From Aphis gossypii (Eukaryota > Arthropoda > Insecta > Hemiptera > Aphididae), in assembly GCF_020184175.1 (NCBI RefSeq), contig NC_065530.1, positions 67,867,260 to 67,931,259 on the forward strand: a stretch of 64,000 nucleotides of DNA, read 5' to 3'. The notes beneath the pieces were generated by a model. That model made no database searches, was not told the DNA's origin, and saw only the letters and a list, made by a program, of their open reading frames with translations. The position numbers and the translations under genes were made by a program. Shown here one piece after another: positions 40,101 to 52,498 of the stretch. The stretch's first letter is position 1, and each line of letters opens with the position of its first letter.

Positions 40101-43100
40101 TATACTACAACCAAATGTTTTTATTTTTATTATTTTAATACAACCATAACTACTTTGGGCCACAAATAACATTACATAATTAAATATGATGTATCACGTA
40201 GCATATAATATACACTCTGTAGTCTATAGTTATAAATTACTTAGTTGCATATATATAGATATAAAATTAAAAAATCCACTGAAAGACTGATAGGGTTATT
40301 AAACTAGGACCATAAGGTTCCGTGACAACACATGTCCCTTTATAGGTACCTTATAATAAGTTATTATGGATATTATTTTTTATTTATAAACAAAGAGCCA
40401 ACCGCCAAGATGATTTGGATACTAAATATACAATTTTAAACTTATTACTGAAACATTTTAAGTAGTAAAGATACATAATACACATATAACATGTACGTGA
40501 AAAATTTTTTTTATTAATCAGTACAAGCTTATATTTAGAAAAAAGTGTTAATATTGTTTTTGCTTATTCTATATACATCGTATATTAATAAAATTAATTC
40601 TGCAACAAAATACGGACCTTTAACTCGATAACTTCGGCGTAACACAGTTCGCTTCTAGTGTTGTCACTGAGTTGTACATTCCATTGACATGGCATGGGGT
40701 ACAAGAGTTCCGGTCGTTCTTTAATAATCGTATTAAAAATGTCTTGATCTGCCAGACTGGTCCAGTAATGTGTCACCAGAGTTTTTACTGCCACGGATCT
40801 CCATAATCCGTTCCAGCCAATTAAACGTAATTTCCGTAAGTCCATCAGTATCACACCCGTATTGTAGCTATAAACGAATAAACATATACGTGTTATTTAA
40901 GTTATTTTACATATTATAATTATATTTAGTATAATATATTAAGGTATTATAGTTTTATTTTTCGCGTTTAATAGCTTACCCTCGTCCGAGCGCAGGCCAT
41001 GGCTTATGTTTTTTCCACAGTTTGCCGAGATACCAATCGCTTTGATTTTCGACTAATCCTAACGCCTATAAAAAATATTTATAATTATTTTATCACGAGC
41101 ATTTAAGCATTTGAACGTGAATTCCACAAAAGAATTTATTTTCTAATATTTTTAATATTCTTCTTGTTATTATAGTTCATTAGTATATTCTATACATATT
41201 ATAAACTAAATAATTAGGTACTAACTTGTTCTTTTTTAAAGCGTTTTAACATGGACCACAACTGAGCTATATCTGTTGCAAAAGTAATATCTGTATCCAA
41301 AACTAAGACCTGTTTCAAGGTGTCTGGGAATACTTGAGTTAAACATAGTTTCATCAAACCATAAACTCCAGAATAATGTTTATTGTTTATCCAAGAAACA
41401 TCGGCTATTATTTTTTCAGCTGGATAAAATTCTATTTCCACTAAAAAAGTAATATTTTTTGGGAATTTATTAAACATTTAAGTAATATTTTTCATAATAC
41501 CTATTTAATACTTACATTGGGGTATTTTCCAAGTATCGAACAAAGTTTTTAAAATTTTTCTCGATATAACATCTACGACAAAATGAAATCTAAGTGGATT
41601 TTTACGGTAAAATAATATTGATTTGATTAGTGTTACTACTGAACGAGTAGAATTATAACCAGCACATACGATTCCAACTTCAATCACTTCGCATTTATCT
41701 ACCGTGTCTGTTATCTAAAATACGTTTTAAAAAATTACTAAACTGTTAATAGAAAATTTATGTTAATTAAATTAATATCATAAGTTTATAGTTATTACTA
41801 GGGCTATGAATTGTATGCAATAAAAAATTGTAAAATATGCATTTTATTTACCAAAATATGCAAAAATATGAATTTTAATTTTTTAAATATATACTCAAAA
41901 ATATAATTATATAAAAATATATTTATTTATTGAAATACATCAGTGATTAGCTGATTGTCATATAATACGTATAACTGAAATTAATTTAAAATTATTTATT
42001 TATTTTACCCGTGCATTAATTACTATTTTAGCAATATAATTTATAATTCTTATTCAATAGAAGAAATATGTGTATTCTATGTTACAACCACATATTTTTT
42101 TAAATTTTCGAATATAAATGGTCGGTGAACATACATAGTATATTGTGCCACAGGATTGTATTTATAAAAATAAAATTTATATTTGACCAAAAAACCAAGT
42201 TATAGACTTTGATCAGTTTAATTATTATCGGCTTAAAATTTAAATACAATAAATACAATCATACTAAATATTCAAAAATATGCATTAAGCTCAATATATG
42301 CAAAAACATGCAAAATAAAAATAGTATCATTTTCATCACAATAATATAAATCGTGGACATTACTCACTTAAATTTTATTTGGACGTAACAAAAAAACATG
42401 CTGTTGCATACAAATCCTAGCCCTGGTTATTATTTATAATACATACCTTTTGAGAGGAACAAGGCGCAGGAGTCTCTGGTAATATCTGTGGTGAATCTGT
42501 TGGCGAAACCGGAAACAGTGACGTCTTCATTGCAGCTAATAAATGATTTTGTGTCATACTAAGCTGCCTTCTCAATAATCTCAGCTCTTTTTCCATAGCT
42601 TCTGACGTTGATTCATGTTTTTGAACTTCATAACTACTACTTTCTGCGTATGTTAAGGTTGGAACTAAAAATATATTGTAAGTTTTAATAATGATAATAG
42701 TAATAATAATTAAGTTTTCGATTCTGTTTTTATATACCTCGTTGGTTTAAAACAGCATAGTATATGATTAATGATGCGAATAACGATCCCAGCAAAAAAC
42801 TAGTCAGCCAGTGTCTAACCAGGGTGGTACCAAGGGCACACAAACCATTGCGTCCCCTTCGTCGAGCTATGATAGCCACAATCGAAAATTATTCTAAATT
42901 TCCTTATATATATATTTGTGTTGCTGTAGTAAATCTGTAATTTTTTAAATTATCAATAAGTTTTGTGATAAAATAAAGAACTTTCATTATTGGTAATTTA
43001 CAAACATATATAATAAGTGATTTTATTATGAATTATAAAATATAAACAATATCATTATTACCTCAAAAATGTAAGCTTAAACTTATTTTAAATTAAATCA

Positions 43101-45522
43101 TAATAAAACTCTATTGTTTCTTTGTATTATAAATATATAATCGGTTAACTAATTTTACCTACAATAAGATTACAAGAATAATATGTGCTATTTACACAAA
43201 TAAAAGTTCTTGACATGATGAACTACTTTAGAAAAGGAGTAATCAAGCATACCTGCTGATACACTCAATGGGTATTACCCATCTGATTTAATATTTTGTT
43301 GTATATGATTTTGTTTTATTTTAAATATGATAACGAGTTTAGTTCACGACACCATTTTCCTTTAACTCCTTTGAGGATTTCTAGGCATTGAGTCTGAGTT
43401 AAATATTAAACTCGGTTAAAATAAAACTCATTAACTCATTAAAAAAATTGCTGCTCTAGTTAAAATAGGCTGTACCCTTACTACTACATTAGTATTACAA
43501 CACTATGAAAATTTACTTGAAAATAATCACCCCGTATAATAATTATTGGTGGTATTACTATAAATTACTTCTATAATATGTTTTATTTATGGATATTAGA
43601 GATAGACTGTATATACTATATAGAAATGTTTCCCAACTGTAGTCTGTGGACGGAAGTTGAAAATACTATATACTATATAGTATATATGTATATAAAAACG
43701 AATTTTTTTTTTTTTATTAAGGGAGTCCGCAATCATTTTTACTATTTCTAAGGAGTTCGGCAGAGAAAAAAATTTGGGAAACGCTGATGTAGACAATTTC
43801 AAGGAACATATATTAATATGATACTTCCATAAATAATATTTATATTAACATATTATTCACTAACTCAGTATTATACATATAACATGAATTTTGTACAACA
43901 TATTTATTTAAAAGTGTATGTATAAAACACATTTATTGGCACTCACTATTTTCATTATACTATAACATGTAGTTTTGTATAATAAAAATATTTAAAAATC
44001 AATACAAATTGTTACTTATTTAGTTCCAACATAAATTATAATATGATGACTAAGTAAAGTTTAAAATAACACGCAACGAATGAATTATAATATAAATAAA
44101 ATATCTTTTCTATTATAGCCTATAGGAACACTCGTTATTGAAGAAAAATAAAAAAAAAATAAAAAGTTGATTGTATATTTTAATTTTATAATATTTTATA
44201 AACAATGCGTATATTATTCATTATTCACCAATAAGTTACCCATAAAAAATATTTAGATATATTTAAATAGGTAATAATATAATGTTAATGAAAACATTGT
44301 GTTTTTATCTCTTAATAAAATACAAATTTTTCAAATTTGTTTTAGTATTATCATTTTTATTATAAATCGTATAACTCTTAAAATCATATTGATATCATTA
44401 GTATTTAGTATAGCAGTTTTTGAATAGTGGGTTATAACTAATAGCCGCTAATAATATAGGTACTATTTTAATTTTAAACAATACAACTAAAAATAGGGAT
44501 ACAGTAATACTTACAGTATTATAATAATACTGTTCTTATAGTTAATAATATTATAAATTTATATTATTTTAAATTTTAATAGGTACTTTGGAATTAGTTA
44601 CTACTTACTAGGCAGTTGGGGTATTATAAACATTACCTATAAACTAAACGAGTGGATGCCAATGTACCATGGAACTTCTCAAAAAGTTAGTTGCTAAGGC
44701 CTAAGAGTACATAATATGTAAATTAATTAAAAATTCAGTAGCTGTAATTCGAAATATAATGCAATTTTTCAATGCAGTATATGACAATAACCAATAAATA
44801 ATAAACAAAGTAAAAAAAAAATTTCAAAAAAACCTATTTTAAAAATTCGATTTCTATTATTGTAGTTATTTATTTGTTATATCGAGAAAAAAAAATTGAA
44901 ATTTGTTGAATTTTGAATTAATATAAGAAAAATATTATTATAAAATGTTTAAAATATTTGTTAGAAAATTCATGGGTCATTAAAATTGATCCGCGCGTAG
45001 CAGTTAATGATAAACATTTTGAAGAACTAATAAATAAAAACCATACATAAAATATCAAAGAGTTGTGAGTTATTTATAATCAAATAAATTAGCAAATTAG
45101 TCATCAGTGTGAAAATTATATAATTTTATACAATAATATTAATATTATGCTGTATTTTTTTTAAAAAAAAGTTTCTTTAGTTTATTCAAAATTCGACCAA
45201 TTTTAAAATTGTTTTTTCTCCATATTCTCCATATTACAAATAAATATAATTATACAAAATGGATATTTTCAAATTTTTAATTAAAATCAAAAAAAAAATT
45301 TAAGTAGTTTTTTAATTTTATCTTAGACCATTGTAAAATAGAAGCTGTTGGTCATAACTCATAATATTATATTACATTAACAAAAAACTGCACTTCAATA
45401 CTTGCATTATATTTCGAATTACAACTACCTATTAATTTTCTAATTAATTTACATACCATGTATGATAAATTGTACATACCTACAACATTATTACACTGCA
45501 GGCTACAGCGAAGATGAATCAT
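37196..45522 (-). CDS. LARGE1: LARGE xylosyl/glucuronyltransferase
   Basis: Fourteen exons, right to left: 45522-45480, 42866-42738, 42664-42447, 41714-41516, 41440-41226, 41065-40980, 40867-40618, 40040-39882, 38800-38620, 38540-38416, 38339-38184, 38102-37923, 37607-37384 and 37277-37196. Phases close, giving 748 residues (human 756). One membrane anchor ('FLLGSLFASLIIYY') near residue 40 makes it a type II Golgi protein, followed by a short coiled stem. The first catalytic domain (GT8) has 'VCAGYN', the DxD in 'VLDTDITFATD' and 'GLVENQSDWYLG'. The second (GT49) has 'LVAQLSMDRLQM', the DxD in 'LSDIDFLP' and 'RFVGFGWNKV'. LARGE builds the xylose-glucuronate polymer (matriglycan) on dystroglycan. 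The first coding exon is the least certain: the exon at 42866 lacks an in-frame ATG, and 45522-45480 fits by phase only. Confidence 0.9.
41799..42425. mobile_element. hAT-type non-autonomous element in a LARGE intron
   Basis: The termini are inverted repeats over about 23 bases: left TAGGGCTATGAATTGTATGC, and right, read as its complement, CAGGGCTAGGATTTGTATGC. They are flanked by GTTATTAC and GTTATTAT, an 8-bp duplication with one mismatch. The interior is AT-rich with repeated 'aaaatatgca' strings. No transposase frame is present. Confidence 0.7.
42867..45479. other. LARGE intron 1, repeat-bearing
   Basis: AT-rich, 2.6 kb. It contains the hAT-like element at 43621-43786. No nested gene recognised. 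Confidence 0.4.
43621..43786. mobile_element. Probable decayed hAT-like MITE
   Basis: The left end TAGAAATGTTTCCCAA pairs with the right end, whose complement begins CAGCGTTTCCCAAA, the typical hAT 'CAG..GTTTCCCAA' terminus. Inner 'gtctgtggac' and 'gagtccgcaa' also pair. Flanking target duplications are not convincing, so the left boundary may be off. Confidence 0.45.
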
Positions 45523-46256
45523 AAGTGAAAAGAGTGAAGCACTACTTGACAAGAGTACCTGTATTTTGTACCTATTATATATCCTGTTTTACTTTTTTTT
45601 TTTACTTAGATGTTTTAAATTATCAAATAACAAGAAATTTCAATATTTTGTAACATTGAGTTATAAATAATAATTATTTTGGTTTTCAATCATCTTCTAT
45701 TATCTAAATAATAATGAGTTGGTACCTGTTTACAATTTATATTCTTAAACACAATATATTTTAATATATTTATTATAATATTTTGGTACCTATCTATAAT
45801 TTCTTAATATAACTATGGCAACACTGGGTACCTATTAAAAAAGCCGCCAAACTAGATAGGTATACAGGTACTGTGCAGGGATACAACAGGAGTTGGATAC
45901 CTAAATCTATGTTGTTGTCTCAATAAATAAATAAATAGTTAAAACTTTGAAGTACAATGGATTGTAAGAAAAAACTAAGTTTTCGACTTAAAAATGTATC
46001 TATATTGTATAATTTATATTAATTAGGTATTATGATTCTCATCGGTTCTAAATATGACGTTTGTGAATTATTTAAGAACTAAATAACATAATATTTATTC
46101 TGATTATTAAGTAATCTGCATGCACATGACAAATTATAGTTCTGGAACGTGTGCAAGTAAGAATGATAATTTCCCTAAACATAAATATTAAAAAATAATC
46201 AATACCTATCTATTTATGAATTTGTATTTAAAATATAATAAACTCATAATACTCAC

Positions 46257-46400
46257 CGCTTATACACAGTTTGTTGATCGCGAATAATATTATCACGTAC
46301 TTGAAACATTTACGAACATCCTGCAGAGCTTTTACGCGCGACTACAGTGCTTGTAATCGATATCGTGACGTAAAAAACTATAATTCATATCAAAAACCTT
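46257..46400 (-). other. Probable non-coding first exon of LARGE
   Basis: A strong GTGAGT donor (46256-46251) follows sequence that is more GC-rich than its surroundings. No ATG opens in frame with the donor, so a 5' UTR exon is inferred. The outer boundary is unknown. Confidence 0.35.
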
Positions 46401-46549
46401 CTCCAACTCCCGTATAATATATATATAAAGGTATTTTATTATTGATCAGTTTCCGGTGGTACACGCGTTATTAGTATTATATAATACAGTGTACGACGAT
46501 GGTGACGATTATTGTGTAAAATATAACGAGATATATCATGTGTAGGTAC

Positions 46550-46990
46550 CTATAAACACGAATTGGATTCGGATCGGAATGAAAATATTCGATAAGTCAC
46601 GCGTTTATTCAAATCGAGACCTCGGTCGGACAAAACTGAACGGGTAGTGCAGGAAATGCTAGGGAATATCGTACACCGCGGCGGTTGACAGTCATGCCCA
46701 CTGCGGCGGAGCGTGCCCATTAGCCGCGCGGGCAACACACCTGTTCGTAAAATCGATAATAACCGACGGACGAGACGGATGTTTAGGTCTTTTTTTCGCA
46801 AAAGCTCACGGTTTCCGTCGTGACACGGCCGTCAGCTCAAAAACGGTGGCGAACGCGCCGGGGTAGATGCGATTTTTTTGACAAAAATCGCACAGCATTG
46901 GACGCGCCGCCCACGATTTCTGGCTGAAGGAGACAGACGCCGCCGCCGAGTGCCGACGAGGTTTGTCGGTCGACCGGTCGATATAATATA
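46550..46990. promoter_or_regulatory. GC-rich island upstream of LARGE
   Basis: CpG-rich patch of about 440 bases next to the presumed LARGE first exon, the likely promoter region. It includes a perfect hairpin at 46868-46892 (TGCGATTTTT, five-base loop, complement). Confidence 0.4.
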
Positions 46991-47679
46991 TATATACAAC
47001 ATATATGTATATATGATTATACGCAGTATATGTGTAATAATATTATGTTATTCGTCTGTCGCGTGCTGCCATCTAGTGCGCGACTGCGATAATTTACGTG
47101 CCTACCTGCCATGAGCGAATAGCGAATGACATTTCACGATATTTACGACTGTATAATTATATATTATTGCGAATATACTTAAATTTTATTGTTGCCGACA
47201 ACGCGGCACCGTAATAATTGTTGTGAAGCGTTAACATATTGTGTACGTACGGCGTACCTATATAGGTACAGTACAATATATTTATATATTGTATTATAAT
47301 ATTATATATATATTATATTGTGGATTCAAGCGTGCAGTGTTTTTCAGAGTACCGCCTACATATAATATACTCAATACGACTTATTACCTTTTACCCGATA
47401 CTATTTAAATTCTGTATTTGACGTTTTATTTTTCACATATTCATTTGAAGAACAATATATTGATGTATATTATGTCCAGTAAATGCCAATGTATAGGTAA
47501 TAAACTTCTTAAATATAAACACATTAAAATCATTAGATCTCTTACGGTTATTGAATGGACACAAACTTAATTATAAAACATGACTAAATAAATGTTTATA
47601 ATGTATGGACTATAACTTATTAGACTAGCATTTAAGGCCCTTTATAAAATAAAAATGAGACAATCAAATGCATCTATCA

Positions 47680-47876
47680 CATAGGCGCGAGTAGGGTCAA
47701 TTATTTTTTTTTTGTTTTGGGGGGGGGGGCTAGAACAAATGCAATGCATAGGTACATATTTTGTTTATGGAATGTGCAACATTGATAATATCTGAAATAA
47801 TAATAATATTTGAGAGGGCTAGCAGAATATTTGGAGGGGCTAAGACCCCCCAAGCCCCCACCTAATTGCGCCTATG
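47680..47876. mobile_element. hAT-type MITE, 197 bp
   Basis: The left end CATAGGCGCGAGTAGG and the complement of the right end CATAGGCGCAATTAGG differ at only two positions. Both flanks carry ATCTATCA (47672-47679 and 47877-47884), a perfect 8-bp target duplication. The interior is non-coding with a G run and 'gaggggctaagac' near the right end. Confidence 0.8.
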
Positions 47877-48467
47877 ATCTATCATACATATAACACTGTT
47901 ATACATATTAATATAGATTGGCCTGCAGTTCAAAATGCATTTGTACCAAGATAATTGCAAATAATAAGTAACAAACGTTTTATGGTAGATTCAAATAATA
48001 TGTCGTAATGATAATTGTTAATTATATTAACGTATCAAATATGTTTATATATTAAAATGTTGTACATATATATATATACATTATTATTTATTACCTACCT
48101 ATATGGCTATATATGGTTCTATTATAGGTAGGTTCTATAAATATCCATTAGAATAGACATAAAAGTCATCTTACGTCTTAGATATTCGCATAAGATAATT
48201 ATAATCAGGGAATATTGTATAAAATAATGAGTATAAATGTATAATAACTACAATTATAAAGATGGTAATATTGCTTGTATTTCAATAATATATTAGTTTA
48301 TCACTGACCGTATTTACTATTAAAGAATAAAACCAGCCGTGAGTTCACTCCAGAAAATTTAACAAATTAAATAGGTAGGTATACCTCTGACCTCACCTAT
48401 CTATATAGTTATATTAAATATATTGTAACATAATTAATAGATTATATTTTTACAAGTCCATATAAAT

Positions 48468-48653
48468 CGGCGGTTCCCAACCTGAGGTACGTGACATGAT
48501 TTCAAGGGGTACGCGAAAAAAATTATTTTTCGTTTATTTATATTTTAAATTGATAAAAGAGCTGTATCATCAACCCTTAAGTGTGCAGACTCTAATTACC
48601 AAAAAAAGACATTTCTGAACATCACGCCATTATAATGTTACCTACATAATATA
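48468..48653. mobile_element. One end of a truncated hAT-like element
   Basis: The sequence CGGCGGTTCCCAACC is nearly the widespread hAT terminus CAGCGGTTCCCAACC, and the following 'ggtacgtgacatg' fits such elements. No matching right terminus was found; the stated right limit is only the neighbouring MITE's duplication. Confidence 0.4.
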
Positions 48654-48824
48654 CAGGGCTAGTCGACCTTGGGTTTTTCGCCGTCCTAGGCAATTTTAAT
48701 ATTCCTGTGTACTAGATAATATAATAGGTAATTAAAAATCGATTTTGTTCATTCGAAATGGGCCCCCTAAACTAATATCGCCCTAGGTGGCTGCTTATTT
48801 TGTTACCACATTGAGCTGGCGCTG
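48654..48824. mobile_element. hAT-type MITE, 171 bp
   Basis: The left end CAGGGCTAGTCG pairs imperfectly with the complement of the right end (CAGCGCCAGCTC). Both flanks carry ATAATATA (48646-48653 and 48825-48832), a perfect 8-bp duplication, though AT-rich. The interior holds 'cgccgtcctaggc' and 'cgccctaggtggc'. No coding capacity. Confidence 0.6.
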
Positions 48825-51800
48825 ATAATATAATATATTATTATAGGTGATAGGTTTATGCGATTATGCATATAGTATATTATTCAAATTTTTTTGGGTT
48901 GTATTAATAAACTTACTGTTATATTATGTACACATTATGTTTATTATAATATGGCGTACCGTATGTAGGTATCTATACTACATTGGTATTGGTCATTGAT
49001 TAAATCAATCCATTGGTGTAAGATCTATAATATAATTTGTTAGTAGCCCTCATCGGTAGATATGTTTTGGAATTTTCAGCAGCTTACTTCGATTCTAATA
49101 ACTAATAAGTAATAGTTTACAATTATTATAAATTCGTGGGAAGATACTCTGTGGTACATGTAGCTTGTTTAGGTATATATAGTGACTATTTTTTATTGAG
49201 TGAACATATTTGATGAAATGCCTTTATTAAAGAACTTAAGAACGAAAAAAGTAGAACCAAAACATAATACATGAAATGTAACGTCAATGAACGGTGGGTG
49301 CAAGGTTTATCTTTAATTTATTTTTTTTAATTTAAAAACCATTAATACAGTCATCATAATATAGGTATTATAATCAGTAGGTAGGTATACAACAATTTTA
49401 TTACGCACCTACTTTTATAGCCTATAGGATAGTCTCAATTCCCGAATCCCAATTGAACTTCAATTATTTTATTCTTTGTTATTTATTACGACATTATTTA
49501 TTTATGTCGCATATATATTTACGTATTTTGTTGACTCAGAAATTAATAACTAAAATTAAAATTAAATAAAAATTAATAAACATAATATAATAGGTATTAG
49601 ATGTATCGCATGTTCATTATTCCTTCAAAAAAATTAACATTCTTAAAAGACTTTTTCACTTATAATATAAATATTGACATAGTAAAAAAATTAATATTAC
49701 AGAGTTACATTTTATACAACCATTATTTCAAATAATTAATGACCATAAAAATACCTAAAACATATAAGTACCTACATGAATATCCAAAAAAATTATCAAT
49801 TTTTGTTTTACTTCCATACGACGTGATCTACAATTTCATATGAATTTATTAATTATTTTAAGGGGATTCCACAGCCTCATGTGTTGTCTCTGACACTTCC
49901 ATCTTATAAACTTATATCCATAGGGTTGGGATGTGTTTAAAATGTTTTAAACAAGTAGTTTTGTTTAAAAAAAAAAAACATAAAATTGTATCGTAATGTT
50001 ATACGTTCAGCTGAATAAATTGTAGGTATGCTATTAGCTTTTGTATTAGTCAATTTATTACTTATTATCAAACTTAAAGGAAATAATATTATCTAGGGTA
50101 CCTCGTAAGTTTTTATTTATATTTTAATTTTTAAATGAGTTACCTATAGTCATATTAAATATTTAAATTTTAAAATGTTCATATCTTATTTAAAAATTAA
50201 AATATAAATTTAAGTCTATGAGATGCCCTAGATAATATTATTAGATATCTTTAAGTTTTATAATAGGTAAATTGACTCTACTATTAAAGCTAACAGCATG
50301 AAATTAATTCCGCTGAACATAAATTTGCTATATTGTATATGTATGTAAGACGGAGACAATAGTTGCGGGTGTTTTCCTGTAACACAGTTATGATCAGGTC
50401 TGAATTGAGTGCAATTAAGCCATCACCCCCATCACCTACCACTCCTATAAAACCAAAATCAATATGTCTGGGTTTAGTTTAAAATTTTCCTGGCCTATGC
50501 CAAAATACGGCTATGTTATTATTGAGTAATTTATACTTTATTTATATTTCTTATAGTGCTATAGCTTACAATATTAAGTATAATTTTTCTTTACATAATA
50601 TTATAGGTATACTTATTTTATTGTATACAAATTAATTTATCACATTTTATTGAAATATATTAAAATCTCTATAACAATACATCATTAGCATTTGGGTCAT
50701 TCAATTTAACTATAATAATTCATATTAATCGATTCTCGTTTTTCTGTAGAATATAAACTAGAAAATCAGATTAGTTACAGTTACCTTATACCTATCTGAA
50801 ATGAGTGAAATCTGAATATACCGAATAATAATTTAAAATTTAAATTTAAAAAACCGTTATCTAAAATGTTGTCATTGATAATATTGAATTTTATCTTCAA
50901 TTTTTCCAAAGATACTATAATTTAGTATATATGTATTCAATCTCCTTGTAATAAAAACATGTGTTATTCTTATTGTTTTCATTTTTTTTTTATTAACTGC
51001 GTCAAGTAAAGAAAATCGTTAATATCCCTCCGTTCACTAGTCATAACTGATAAAACACATTAAAGTGATACAAGTATATCCTCGTAATTCGTACTGAAAT
51101 CGTTTAACGTTAAATATCTGTAATCTGTATTATTACCGAATAGGACGTAGGAGGTACCCACTATTTGTAACTGAATTAATTGACAATTTGGAGAAAACAA
51201 TTGAATACTGTACAGTTGACGTTAGGATATAAGGTACGTTTTATAATTCTGTGTAATGTGTTATGTACAATAACGTTATACCTGTAATGTAGTCAAATTT
51301 AATCTCTTAACAAACTCTATAGAGTTTGATGCACAAGTTACCTGCTTAGTTTATTTTTTTCTATGCACTAAGATTGTGCCTAATTATAATAATATCGAAA
51401 TACTTTTAATCTACTTAATCTACCTAATTATATTTATACAAAATTATCAGTTTTAATTTAATTATACCTATTTTATTTATGTAAACCAACAGATTATTGT
51501 ATTGACATAATATGTAGTTGTATATTTATTAATTTATTTCTTGTATGTAATATGTCTATAGTATTTTCTTTTTAAGATTTCTAATGTTAGGTTAACTAAT
51601 CAGTTACTTACCTATACTATTAACAAATCCTTTACCTAATTTAATAAATCACTGAATAAAACTAATTAGTTATATTATTTGAAAATTAAAAACAATATTA
51701 TAGAATAGTTTAATTACAACCTACTCTTAGCTATTTTAAAATTTACTATATATCAACACTTATATACCTATTTCAGTTAAATTTAGTTTATGTAAGTGGA

Positions 51801-52431
51801 TCTCATTTACTATTTTGGGGTATATACACCACAAATTTAAAAAAATGTATAAAGCTATGTTTACAATGAGGACATTTTAATCAACCACCAACCTACATAA
51901 AAAGAAATTTATCATTCAAGACAGTTTATGTAGGTTGGTCATATCCAAATAAGCAAACCTGTTTAGAACCTCTCACTCTATCTGCTGAATCTTTACATTG
52001 TAAATTTCAAAGAATACCCAAGTTTTTATCAATCTATTTGTATTAATCTTGTTAAAATTAGTTTTTACAGTGTCTTGTAAAACAATTACAAAGACATTCA
52101 CACTCACAGTTATACTTAGATCTTACTAAAATATAATTTGACACTATTATAATTTATATTTATTAAATGTAATAATTTTATTATAAACAATTTAATCAGT
52201 TAGGTATGCTATTCATATATTTTTTAATCATTATCATAAATTGTCATTAATTTATACTTAAATAATCAATGGTTATTATAATTTTTGTAAAACAAGATTT
52301 TCTCAAAAAAGTTATTATATTTTTTAATCAATAATTTAAGTATGGTTATATTTAAGTACAATGCATGTATAGGTATTTTGTTTAAATAATAAATTACATC
52401 ATTTAAATTTAATTTAATTTTTAGCGCATTA

Positions 52432-52498
52432 ATGAATTGAAAAATAAATTCTTGAATTTAAACTTCATATTGTTTTGATAAACTTTATGGAAAAATGA
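52432..52498 (+). promoter_or_regulatory. Two minimal upstream reading frames before msps
   Basis: The exon appears to start at 52425, after a TTTTTAG acceptor. It holds ATG-AAT-TGA at 52432-52440 and ATG-GAA-AAA-TGA at 52487-52498. The TGA of the second overlaps the main start codon as ATGA (52495-52498). Such an overlap allows termination and reinitiation; that role is inferred. Confidence 0.5.

Larger units (their letters stand above)
47000..52424. other. Intergenic AT-rich region with MITEs between LARGE and msps
   Basis: No gene supported. Two short hAT-type elements with perfect 8-bp duplications lie at 47680 and 48654, plus a truncated one at 48468. A patch at about 50390-50510 resembles repeat debris. 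Confidence 0.5.
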
